The notes under the pieces were generated by a model. That model was not told where the DNA came from and searched no databases. It worked only from the letters and a program-made list of their open reading frames with translations. From assembly GCA_029879645.1 (NCBI GenBank), contig JAOUPX010000010.1, positions 1 through 47,050 of the forward strand: a DNA stretch of 47,050 nucleotides, read 5' to 3'. Position 1 is the stretch's first letter; every line of letters starts with the position of its first letter. Below are positions 25,045 to 32,583 of this stretch, piece after piece. The translations under genes and the position numbers were made by a program. The DNA is from Nitrospinota bacterium. Lineage in GTDB: Bacteria > Nitrospinota > Nitrospinia > Nitrospinales > Nitrospinaceae.

Positions 25045-25966
25045 TATTGTGAACCTTTATAAACCCGTGGGGCCGTCTTCCTTTTCCATGGTGCAATCCG
25101 TCAAACGGGCGCTCAACGTTAAAAAGGCGGGGCATATCGGTACCCTCGACCCGAAGGCGGAAGGGGTCCTTCCCATCTGCCTGAACCGCTCAACACGTTT
25201 AATCCAGTTTTTGGTCAGCCTGCCCAAAGTCTATTTGGCCACCATGACCCTTGGAGTCACGACGGATTCACAGGACGCCACCGGCCAGGTAACGGCTACC
25301 GGCGATGCCAGCCAGGTTACAGAACAGGAAGTCCGGCAGGTTATGACCCGTTTCCAGGGTGAGCAGACACAGATTCCCCCGATGTACTCCGCCAAGAAAA
25401 AGAACGGGGTTCCTCTGTATAAACTGGCGCGAAAAGGCATCACCACGGAAAGAAAACCGGTGATTTTGCAGATTTATGCCCTCGATTTCCTTAAAAAAGA
25501 GGACAATCAGGTCACATTCAGGGTAAAATGCTCTGCTGGTACCTATGTCCGCACCCTTTGTCATGATATCGGTCATGCCCTGGGATGCGGAGCACACATG
25601 TCGGAATTAGTCCGGGAGCAGGTGGGACAGTTTGATATCCAGTCCTCCCTGACTATTGAGGAGTTGAATCATGCCCAGGGAGATGGGACCCTGGCTCAAA
25701 AGTTATTGGGAACGGAAACCGTCTTGGACTTTCTGCCGGAAGTTCTGGTTGTCCCCGGCTACATTGCCTCTATCGTCCATGGGAAACCTTTAAAAAAAGG
25801 TTCGGTGATGGCAACCCCCGATCACTTCCGGCCAGGCACGAACCTGCGGATCAGTGGAGATAATGGACAAATCGCCGCTATTGTTGATCCGGTAGTCAAT
25901 GAGCATGAGTTTCAACAATTGAATCCCGAAGATATTGCGTTCAAATTAAAACGAGTACTGATTTAA
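25037..25966 (+). CDS. truB: tRNA pseudouridine-55 synthase TruB
   Basis: A 309-residue pseudouridine synthase acting on U55 in the T-loop of tRNAs. Catalytic Asp38 lies in GHIGTLDPKAEGVLP; QIPPMYSAKKKNGVPLYKLARKG and SAGTYVRTLCHDIGHALG are the other TruB signatures. The C-terminus carries a PUA-like region. I chose ATG 25037, which gives the standard NLYKPVGPSS opening and overlaps rbfA by 8 bp; an upstream extension would lie entirely inside rbfA. Confidence 0.95.
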   Translation: MNNIVNLYKPVGPSSFSMVQSVKRALNVKKAGHIGTLDPKAEGVLPICLNRSTRLIQFLVSLPKVYLATMTLGVTTDSQDATGQVTATGDASQVTEQEVRQVMTRFQGEQTQIPPMYSAKKKNGVPLYKLARKGITTERKPVILQIYALDFLKKEDNQVTFRVKCSAGTYVRTLCHDIGHALGCGAHMSELVREQVGQFDIQSSLTIEELNHAQGDGTLAQKLLGTETVLDFLPEVLVVPGYIASIVHGKPLKKGSVMATPDHFRPGTNLRISGDNGQIAAIVDPVVNEHEFQQLNPEDIAFKLKRVLI

Positions 25967-26022
25967 ATGGCTTCATATAATATTTCATTATCAAACATAA
26001 AACATGGGAGACGTTCAGGTTG

Positions 26023-26098
26023 GAATGTTTTCGCAGAGAAGTTTCTCCAAGGAGTGTATCCCCTCCCCCCGAAGAAAAACTTTTCTACGAAAACATTC
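26023..26098 (+). promoter_or_regulatory. Long hairpin in the rpsO leader
   Basis: Two 25-nt arms, 26023-26047 and 26074-26098, are complementary at 22 positions with one further G-U pair, enclosing a 26-nt loop that itself contains GGAG/CTCC. The structure ends 44 nt before the rpsO start and lies between truB and rpsO. The length of the stem suggests an RNase III processing site or an S15 autoregulatory leader element. Confidence 0.75.
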
Positions 26099-26142
26099 AA
26101 CAACCCGCCTCTCACTACAGTCAAAAACAGGAGGCTTTCATC

Positions 26143-26412
26143 ATGTCATTAACCAAGGAAGGCAAGACAAGTATAATTACCAAGTATCAAGCAAACGAAA
26201 ACGATACCGGTTCCTCAGAGGTCCAGATCGCGCTGTTAACCGAGCGATTGAATTATTTGAATGATCATTTCAAAGACCATAGCAAGGACCATCATTCCCG
26301 CCGTGGCCTGATTCGCATCGTCAACAGAAGGCGGAAACTTCTGGACCACCTCAAAAGAGAGGATGCCCAACGGTATCAAACCATCATCAAAGAACTGGGC
26401 ATCCGTCGATAA
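26143..26412 (+). CDS. rpsO: 30S ribosomal protein S15
   Basis: An 89-residue primary 16S rRNA-binding protein. The sequence [50 protein letters not shown] is the universal S15 core. ATG 26143 follows a perfect AGGAGG 8 nt upstream; longer in-frame reading back to 26020 would run through the leader hairpin and is not credible. It precedes pnp by 44 bp, the usual rpsO-pnp pair. Confidence 0.97.
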   Translation: MSLTKEGKTSIITKYQANENDTGSSEVQIALLTERLNYLNDHFKDHSKDHHSRRGLIRIVNRRRKLLDHLKREDAQRYQTIIKELGIRR

Positions 26413-26456
26413 ATTAGAATCCTGCCTATAGGATCAAGAAAACTGGAGAAAGTTTA

Positions 26457-28562
26457 ATGCAAGAACATAAAGTAGAGATAGATCTCGATGGGAAAATCCT
26501 ATCGCTCGAGTCGGGCTGGTTGGCCAAACAAGCCAACGGGTGCGTTGTTGTGCGATACGGCGATACCATGGTGCTGGTGTCAGCCACCATGGCTAAAAGC
26601 GCGCGGGAGGGAATCGATTTTTTTCCCCTGACCGTTGATTATCGTGAAAAAACCTATGCCGCAGGGCGCATTCCCGGCGGCTACCTGAAGCGGGAATCCC
26701 GGCCCGGAGACCTGGAAACTCTGATCTGCCGGCTGATTGACCGGCCGATCCGTCCCATGTTCCCCGACGAATTCCGCAACGAAACGCAGATCGTCTGTTT
26801 CGTCGTTTCTCACGACCAGGAAAACTCTCCTGACGTGAATGCTATTTCTGGCGCTTCCACCGCACTTCTGGTATCCGACATTCCTTTTGAGAATCCGGTT
26901 GCCGGGGTACGCGTCGGCAGGAAAGACGGTGCTTTCATAATCAATCCGACCTATGAAGAAACCCAGGCCAGCGACCTCAACCTGGTAATGGCCGGCACCG
27001 CCGACGCCATTGTCATGGTGGAAGCCGGAGCCAATGAACTCAGCGAAGAAGTCATGATGAGCGCGCTGGAGTTCGGACACGGCTTCATTAAAAAAATCGT
27101 GGCAGGCCAAATTAAACTCCGGGAATTGATGGGCAAGCAAAAAGCGGCCATTGTAGTGGAAGAAACCGACGGAGATCTGGTTAGCAAAGTAACAGAAGCA
27201 ATCCGCCCTGGATTAGCCGACGCAATGCGTATTGCGGGCAAGCAGGAGCGCAGCGACGCGATTGCTGCTGTCAAAGAAACTATGACTGAGAAATTCAATC
27301 CCGACGGCGATGACGACCTGAAAGGTACCTTAGGCGGTATTTTTCATGATGTTGAAAAGGAAGCCATGCGCAGCATGATCCTTGATGAAAAGAAGAGGAT
27401 CGACGGACGAAACCTGAACGAAGTTCGCAATATCACCTGTCAGGTCGGCTATCTGCCCCGGGTACATGGATCCGCAATCTTTACACGCGGAGAAACTCAG
27501 GCGCTGGTCACGACCACACTGGGTACCAGTTCGGATGAGCAGCGGATGGATAACCTGGAGTTCAAGGGTACCAAATCCTTCCTGCTTCATTACAATTTCC
27601 CGGCCTTTTGTACCGGAGAAGTGAAGTTTTTGTCGGGACCCGGCCGGAGAGAAATCGGCCACGGGATGCTGGCCGAACGCGCCCTCAGCCCGATGCTCCC
27701 TGATAAGGAAACATTCCCCTATACCATCCGTATTGTGTCTGACATCTTGGAGTCTAATGGATCGTCATCCATGGCATCCGTTTGCGGCGGTTCTCTGGCC
27801 CTGATGGACGCCGGTGTCCCCATCAAAGCCCCTGTGGCGGGCATTGCCATGGGATTGATCAAAGAAGACGACCGAGTGGCTATTCTTTCCGATATCCTTG
27901 GAACGGAAGATCACCTGGGCGACATGGACTTCAAAGTGGCGGGTACTCGCAATGGCATTACTGCCCTGCAAATGGACATCAAAATCGAGGGATTGACCCA
28001 TGAGCTGATGGAAACTGCACTGGGTCAGGCCAAAGAAGGCCGGATGCACATTCTGGATGAAATGGCCAAGTCACTCGATACCTCACGTACCGAAATGTCC
28101 AAATACGCGCCTCGTATCACCACCATCAAAGTGCCGGTCGACAAGATTCGCGACGTCATCGGACCTGGCGGTAAAGTGATTCGGGACATTATCGACCGCA
28201 CCGGAGTCAATATAGACATTAACGACGACGGAACGGTCAATATCGCCTCACACGACGAAGAGGCCGCAACCAAAGCCATACAGATCATTCAAGATCTGGT
28301 GCAGGATGTGGAAGTCGGAAAAGTTTACATGGGCAAGGTCAAGAAGATCATGGACTTCGGGGCTTTTGTCGAAATTCTGCCAGGCACCGACGGTCTGGTC
28401 CACATTTCGCAAATCTGTGATCGCCGCATTAAGAAAGTAAGCGACGAGATTCAGGAAGGTGATGAGATCATGGTCAAAGTGATCGACGTGGACCGCAACG
28501 GCAAAGTCAAGCTCAGCCGCAAAGAGGCGATGCGCGACGAGGCCGCGGCCGCGACAAACTAA
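26457..28562 (+). CDS. pnp: Polyribonucleotide nucleotidyltransferase (PNPase)
   Basis: A 701-residue phosphorolytic 3'-5' exoribonuclease. It has two RNase PH domains (about 10-230 and 315-540; FKGTKSFLLHYNFPAFCTGE and the GLI.EDDRVAILSDILGTEDHLGDMDFKVAGT active-site region in the second), a linking helical domain, a KH domain at about 560-615 (VIGPGGKVIRDI) and an S1 domain at about 620-690 (MDFGAFVEILPGTDGLVHISQI). It is complete and normal in length. ATG 26457 follows GGAGAA. It is the last gene of the operon, closed by a strong terminator. Confidence 0.97.
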   Translation: MQEHKVEIDLDGKILSLESGWLAKQANGCVVVRYGDTMVLVSATMAKSAREGIDFFPLTVDYREKTYAAGRIPGGYLKRESRPGDLETLICRLIDRPIRPMFPDEFRNETQIVCFVVSHDQENSPDVNAISGASTALLVSDIPFENPVAGVRVGRKDGAFIINPTYEETQASDLNLVMAGTADAIVMVEAGANELSEEVMMSALEFGHGFIKKIVAGQIKLRELMGKQKAAIVVEETDGDLVSKVTEAIRPGLADAMRIAGKQERSDAIAAVKETMTEKFNPDGDDDLKGTLGGIFHDVEKEAMRSMILDEKKRIDGRNLNEVRNITCQVGYLPRVHGSAIFTRGETQALVTTTLGTSSDEQRMDNLEFKGTKSFLLHYNFPAFCTGEVKFLSGPGRREIGHGMLAERALSPMLPDKETFPYTIRIVSDILESNGSSSMASVCGGSLALMDAGVPIKAPVAGIAMGLIKEDDRVAILSDILGTEDHLGDMDFKVAGTRNGITALQMDIKIEGLTHELMETALGQAKEGRMHILDEMAKSLDTSRTEMSKYAPRITTIKVPVDKIRDVIGPGGKVIRDIIDRTGVNIDINDDGTVNIASHDEEAATKAIQIIQDLVQDVEVGKVYMGKVKKIMDFGAFVEILPGTDGLVHISQICDRRIKKVSDEIQEGDEIMVKVIDVDRNGKVKLSRKEAMRDEAAAATN

Positions 28563-28574
28563 TCTCGCAATTTC

Positions 28575-28616
28575 AAAAGCGGATGTGCCGGAGTCATTCG
28601 GCCATCCGCTTTTTTT
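28575..28616. terminator. Bidirectional intrinsic terminator between pnp and surE
   Basis: An 11-bp stem (28575-28585 with 28603-28613) with an inner GCCG/CGGC stem. It is followed by Ts on the plus strand and, read the other way, by TTTT after surE, so it serves both convergent units. Confidence 0.85.
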
Positions 28617-28620
28617 ATGC

Positions 28621-29376
28621 TCAAAAATCCAGGTTCCAGCTTTTGAGAGATTCCAAGGCCTTGAAATGGGTCAGATCAAAATGAATGGGCGTCACGGAAA
28701 TATAGCATTCCGCCACCATTTCACAGTCTGTCCCCTTTTCCACTTCGTCGAATTTCATCTCACCCGCCAGCCAGTAATAGGTTTCATTCCGCGGATTCAC
28801 CCGCTTGTCAAACGTTTCAATGACGCGTGATTTGCCCTGCCGCGTAACCACCGCCCCTTTGATTTTATCCCGGGGAAGCGCTGGCACGTTGACGTTCAAA
28901 GAAACGCCTTCCGGTAATCCCTTCTTGATCACTATCGGATAGAGTTTTTTGACAAACTCCACGGCCGCAGAAAAGTCCTGAGACTCAAACGAATTGAGGG
29001 AAACGGCAATAGCGGGTAATCCCATGATAGCAGCTTCGGTCGCCGCCGAAACCGTCCCCGAATATATCGCACAGGTCCCCAGATTGCCGCCTTGATTAAC
29101 GCCGGAGATTACCAGCTCGGGAGGATGATCGAGCAGTTCGGTCACCGCGATCTTCACGCAATCGGCAGGAGTGCCGTTAACGGCATATCCGATCAACCTG
29201 CCTCTCTCCTCGACTCGTTTGACTTTTAAGGGATTGGACAGGGTGATGGCATGCCCGACAGCACTTTGCTCGGATTCGGGAGCCACCACAAGCACCTCCG
29301 CAACCTCGGCCAGGCCTTTATAAAGGGCCTGGATGCCTTTGGCGTAAAACCCGTCGTCATTGGTGATTAAAATCAT
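28621..29376 (-). CDS. surE: 5'/3'-nucleotidase SurE
   Basis: A 251-residue divalent-metal nucleoside monophosphatase of the survival-protein family. The metal/active-site residues are visible: Asp7-Asp8 (LITNDDG), Ser38 (SEQSAVGHAIT) and Asn94 (SGVNQGGNLG). ATG 29376 gives the exact family N-terminus; the frame stays open upstream, but that stretch encodes the terminator hairpin. There is no ribosome site, only TTTTTTATT before ATG, and the hairpin of the upstream peroxiredoxin terminator ends 9 nt before the start. Expression must therefore depend on read-through or an unseen start mechanism. Confidence 0.94.
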   Translation of the reverse strand: MILITNDDGFYAKGIQALYKGLAEVAEVLVVAPESEQSAVGHAITLSNPLKVKRVEERGRLIGYAVNGTPADCVKIAVTELLDHPPELVISGVNQGGNLGTCAIYSGTVSAATEAAIMGLPAIAVSLNSFESQDFSAAVEFVKKLYPIVIKKGLPEGVSLNVNVPALPRDKIKGAVVTRQGKSRVIETFDKRVNPRNETYYWLAGEMKFDEVEKGTDCEMVAECYISVTPIHFDLTHFKALESLKSWNLDF

Positions 29377-29379
29377 AAT

Positions 29380-29410
29380 AAAAAAGGCGGAGACCCGAAG
29401 AGTCTCCGCC
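29380..29410 (-). terminator. Intrinsic terminator between peroxiredoxin gene and surE
   Basis: Perfect 9-bp stem (29386-29394 with 29402-29410), 7-nt loop, followed on the minus strand by six Ts (29385-29380). It abuts the surE start codon at 29376. Confidence 0.85.
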
Positions 29411-29514
29411 CCGCAAAATTTGATCCCGCGTAATGCCGGATTAAAATTCTGAATTGTGGCCAGAGGTTCCCGGTTGCCGAAATCGGTCAACCCGTTCCCC
29501 CTCCGGGCAGGAGT

Positions 29515-30102
29515 TTAATTGTGGCTTTTGAAATATTCCTGGGATTCTTTCGGCCCCGGCTTCATGGCATCTTCACCTTTGTTCCAGTTGGCCGGACAAA
29601 CTTCCCCGTGTTGTTCATGGTGCTGAAGTGCATCCACCATGCGGATGGCCTCATCGATGTTACGCCCGAGCGGCAGGTTATTGACCAGAGCATGCTGGAC
29701 AATTCCTTCCTTATCAATCAGGAACAGACCGCGAAACGCAATACCACCGTCCGCCAGCACACCATAGTCCGCACTGATCTTCTTATTCAGATCCGCTACC
29801 AGAGGATAATCGATCTGACCCAGTCCGCCGGTTTTTCGATCGGTATTTCGCCATGCCAGGTGGGAAAACTGACTGTCAATTGACACGCCCAGAACTTCCG
29901 TATTGCGTTTTTTAAATTCCTCAATTTGATTACTGAAAGCTATGATTTCCGTCGGACAAACAAAGGTGAAGTCCAATGGATAAAAGAATAGAATGACATA
30001 TTTGCCTTTATAATCGGAAAGCTGGATTTCCTTGAAGCTCCCGTCGGGCATCACCGCCTGTGCCTTGAAATCCGGGGCAGCTTTTGCAACTAATGTCGCC
30101 AT
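29515..30102 (-). CDS. Typical 2-Cys peroxiredoxin (AhpC/Prx1 type)
   Basis: A 195-residue thiol peroxidase reducing H2O2 and organic peroxides. The peroxidatic Cys49 lies in FTFVCPTE and the resolving Cys169 in GEVCPANW. It carries the GGLG loop (92-95) and a C-terminal YF (EYFKSHN), the pair linked to peroxide-sensitive, hyperoxidation-prone Prx enzymes. No AhpF or other reductase is adjacent, so the electron donor is probably thioredoxin. ATG 30102 follows AGGAG 8 nt upstream. It has its own promoter and ends at a strong terminator. Confidence 0.95.
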   Translation of the reverse strand: MATLVAKAAPDFKAQAVMPDGSFKEIQLSDYKGKYVILFFYPLDFTFVCPTEIIAFSNQIEEFKKRNTEVLGVSIDSQFSHLAWRNTDRKTGGLGQIDYPLVADLNKKISADYGVLADGGIAFRGLFLIDKEGIVQHALVNNLPLGRNIDEAIRMVDALQHHEQHGEVCPANWNKGEDAMKPGPKESQEYFKSHN

Positions 30103-30154
30103 GTTTTAAACTCCTATAAGGTAATGGGTGTTTCAATTAAAAAGAAGGGGTACA

Positions 30155-30183
30155 ATTTAACACATATTCGGCAGTTCGTTCAA
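30155..30183 (-). promoter_or_regulatory. Candidate promoter for the peroxiredoxin gene
   Basis: On the minus strand: TTGAAC (30178-30183), 17-nt spacer, TTAAAT (30155-30160), giving a leader of about 45 nt. Confidence 0.5.
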
Positions 30184-30209
30184 ACTGTTGTTGTAAAATA
30201 TAGCCCCGG

Positions 30210-30261
30210 ATTCTCCGGTATTTATACTGTTCCGACCAATTAAGTTATAAAATCGGAGAAT
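30210..30261. promoter_or_regulatory. Inverted repeat between divergent peroxiredoxin and CDF promoters
   Basis: ATTCTCCG (30210-30217) and its complement CGGAGAAT (30254-30261) are separated by 36 nt, lying upstream of both divergent promoters. It could be a spaced operator; no regulator is identified. Confidence 0.3.
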
Positions 30262-30274
30262 ACTGACGACTTTC

Positions 30275-30303
30275 TTGACAGCCCATCAGGGGACACCTAA
30301 AAT
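30275..30303 (+). promoter_or_regulatory. Strong promoter for the CDF transporter gene
   Basis: Consensus TTGACA (30275-30280), 17-nt spacer, TAAAAT (30298-30303). The start near 30310 leaves a leader of about 80 nt. Confidence 0.65.
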
Positions 30304-30388
30304 GCTATGAAGAGACTGCCGTTTTCAGGGTTATCCCTCTGAAATCGACCTTTTAGATGTTCCTTTCCGGCCAAGGTTGCAAAAAAAT

Positions 30389-31288
30389 ATGGAATCGCTC
30401 CCCATTCATAAAAGACTCAAAATCGCGCTGACCCTGGTATTTTTTGTGATGGTCGTGGAAGTGGCCGGGGGCATTATGGCCCACAGCCTGGCGCTATTGG
30501 GGGACGCCGCCCACATGCTGACGGATGCCTTTGCGCTCAGCCTAAGCCTGATGGCCCTTACCATTGCAGCCCGTCCCTCGACCCAGACCAAAACCTTCGG
30601 GTATCACCGGGTGGAAATACTGGCCGCCATGGCCAATGGCATCCTTTTGCTCATCATGGCGTTTGGAATCCTGTGGGAGGCTTACCTTCGATTTACAGAA
30701 CCCCGGGAAGTACACAGCCTGATGGTAATCGCCGTTGCCACGGTCGGTTTGGCAACCAATCTGGGTATTCTTTATTTTCTAAAAGATCCGATTCATAATT
30801 CACATAATCATGACCTGAACCTGAAAGGGGCCTTTTATCATGTAATTGGCGATTCTCTGGCTTCGGTGGCGGTGATTCTCGGCGGGGCGGTGATGTGGTG
30901 GACGCAGTGGTATACCCTGGATTCGATCATTGCCGCGGCGGTTGCGCTCTTCCTGCTCTGGGGGGCTCAGTCGATCATAGGAGACTCTTTCCATATTTTA
31001 CTGGAGGGCGTACCCAAAGGAATTTCCATTCAGGAGGTGGAAAAGGAATTAACATCCATTCCCGCCATCAAGGATATCCATGAACTCCATGTCTGGTCAA
31101 TCTGTTCAAATATTTACGCCTTGAGTACCCACGCGTTAATTAATGATCAAAAGGTCAATCAGGTCGAATCGATACTTATAGAGATTGAAACCTTATTGAA
31201 AGATAAATTTAATATCACGCATTCCACAGTCCAATTCGAATCCAATCCCTGTTCGTCTGCGGGTGTGGCCTGCGATATCAGGCACTAA
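30389..31288 (+). CDS. Cation diffusion facilitator (CzcD-like zinc/divalent metal exporter)
   Basis: A 299-residue CDF transporter exporting Zn2+ or similar ions in exchange for protons. Six membrane segments lie at about 12-210; the metal site is formed by His42/Asp46 (with Asp39) in TM2 and His151/Asp155 in TM5, the H-D pair typical of zinc-type members. A short His/Asn loop (HNSHNHDLN, about 136-144) precedes TM5. The cytoplasmic metallochaperone-like C-terminal domain covers about 215-285. I chose ATG 30389; an in-frame TTG at 30377 is an alternative. It is followed 6 bp later by the PhnP-like hydrolase gene. Confidence 0.92.
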   Translation: MESLPIHKRLKIALTLVFFVMVVEVAGGIMAHSLALLGDAAHMLTDAFALSLSLMALTIAARPSTQTKTFGYHRVEILAAMANGILLLIMAFGILWEAYLRFTEPREVHSLMVIAVATVGLATNLGILYFLKDPIHNSHNHDLNLKGAFYHVIGDSLASVAVILGGAVMWWTQWYTLDSIIAAAVALFLLWGAQSIIGDSFHILLEGVPKGISIQEVEKELTSIPAIKDIHELHVWSICSNIYALSTHALINDQKVNQVESILIEIETLLKDKFNITHSTVQFESNPCSSAGVACDIRH

Positions 31289-31294
31289 TCATTC

Positions 31295-32059
31295 ATGCAA
31301 ATTCTGTTTTTGGGAACCGGAACCTCCACCGGCGTACCCAGTTTATGCTGTCCCTGCGCGGTCTGCAAATCGGACGACCCGCGCAATAAGCGTCTGCGTG
31401 CTTCCGTCCTGGTGCACAATAATGGGTTCAATACCCTGATCGACACCTCAACGGACCTCCGCCAGCAATGCCTTCAGCACAATATCACACAAATCGATGG
31501 GGTTCTGTACACGCATCATCATGCCGATCATGTGCACGGAATTGATGAGCTGCGTTGCTTTAATTTTTTCAATAAAACCGTCATCCCGTGCTACGGCAAC
31601 GACCTGACCCTGTCCGCCATTCAGAAAAACTTCAGTTACATCTTTAACGGGGAAATACCGATGGGCGGAGGGATACCCAAACTCAATATGATCACCCTGA
31701 ACGGCCAACCGTTTTCCCTGGGAGGGATTCAGATCACACCCGTCGACATCTTCCACGGCAATATCACCATTCTGGGATATAAGATCAACAACGCCGCATA
31801 TGTTACCGACTGTAGCGGCCTGCCGGACCGCACCAAGGAAATCCTTTCCGGACTGGACGTCCTCGTCCTGAACGCTCTTGGTTTTGAGCCGCACGCCACA
31901 CACTTCTGCCTGAGTGATGCACTGGCGGCCATCGAGGAGTTGAAACCGAAACGCGCCATCCTCACGCACATCAATCACAAATTCGATCACGAAACGGTCA
32001 ACAGGGAACTACCTGGTAATGTAGAGCTGGCTTATGATGGTTTGATGGTGGACTTGTAA
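31295..32059 (+). CDS. PhnP-like metallo-beta-lactamase-fold phosphodiesterase
   Basis: A 254-residue metallo-hydrolase resembling PhnP, the phosphoribosyl cyclic phosphodiesterase. The active-site motif THHHADH covers residues 73-79 (His74, His76, Asp78, His79). An N-terminal CPCAVC (Cys19, Cys21, Cys24) matches the extra structural zinc site of E. coli PhnP, whose fourth ligand is a C-terminal His; LTHINHKFDH offers candidates. No C-P lyase genes are nearby, so it probably acts in general cyclic phosphodiester repair rather than phosphonate breakdown. It lies 6 bp after the CDF gene. Confidence 0.85.
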   Translation: MQILFLGTGTSTGVPSLCCPCAVCKSDDPRNKRLRASVLVHNNGFNTLIDTSTDLRQQCLQHNITQIDGVLYTHHHADHVHGIDELRCFNFFNKTVIPCYGNDLTLSAIQKNFSYIFNGEIPMGGGIPKLNMITLNGQPFSLGGIQITPVDIFHGNITILGYKINNAAYVTDCSGLPDRTKEILSGLDVLVLNALGFEPHATHFCLSDALAAIEELKPKRAILTHINHKFDHETVNRELPGNVELAYDGLMVDL

Positions 32060-32347
32060 TCAATCCAGATCAAAATCACGGAGGGGTTTGGTGTTGGATT
32101 TGTCGACGTTCTTCTGCGCTTCCTTGAATTTTTCTGCCAGGATACGGGCCTTGTCCTTTTCCAGTTCCTTTTGTTTCTGGAACAGGGTCTGGCTCTCTTT
32201 CTGGTGTTCGGCCAGATCATGAACCATGTCCGATATCGATGAAAATTCCTTTTTCTTCTCTTCTTTCCAAAGCACCTCCCCGGTTTTCCGATCGACCACC
32301 AGCTTGGTTTCACAACAGGGACATTTGATTTCCATCTTCGAGCTCAC
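32060..32347 (-). CDS. Small zinc-ribbon / coiled-coil protein
   Basis: A 95-residue protein that I do not recognise as a named family. The N-terminus has a half zinc ribbon, IKCPCCETKLVVDRKTGEV, with Cys9, Cys11 and Cys12. The rest is a highly charged helix (residues about 40-82, e.g. KQKELEKDKARILAEKFKEAQK), probably coiled coil, and the tail is acidic. Start GTG 32347 follows GGAAAGG 7 nt upstream; an internal ATG at 32335 has none. Its last base abuts the end of the oppositely oriented PhnP-like gene. Nested inverted repeats lie in its leader. Confidence 0.7.
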   Translation of the reverse strand: MSSKMEIKCPCCETKLVVDRKTGEVLWKEEKKKEFSSISDMVHDLAEHQKESQTLFQKQKELEKDKARILAEKFKEAQKNVDKSNTKPLRDFDLD

Positions 32348-32348
32348 A

Positions 32349-32400
32349 ATTCAGCCTTTCCAAAAAAGAATAGAGTAGATCTATATCTACTAAGCTGAAT
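32349..32400 (-). promoter_or_regulatory. Nested inverted repeats in the leader of the zinc-ribbon gene
   Basis: Outer arms ATTCAGC (32349-32355) and GCTGAAT (32394-32400) enclose an inner hairpin, AGTAGAT (32374-32380)/ATCTACT (32385-32391) with a 4-nt loop. The outer arm next to the gene lies between the ribosome site (32354-32360) and GTG 32347, so folding could mask initiation. Confidence 0.45.
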
Positions 32401-32583
32401 TATAGCAGAAATCAAATACTCTAAAAAGTCCCTACCCGCTGGAGATGGACAAAATCATACTGTAAAAAATCGACAGAGATAGCTAAATTGGCACAATAGA
32501 CTGCCACGAAACAGCCATCTGTAATGATAGAATTTCTTGCATCACTACCTATAAACCCCAGATATTCCTAATGATAATCTTTC

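Noticed and set aside
25967-26264. Two frames in the truB-rpsO gap
   Set aside because: They traverse the 25-bp hairpin and lack ribosome sites; rpsO begins at 26143 with a perfect AGGAGG.
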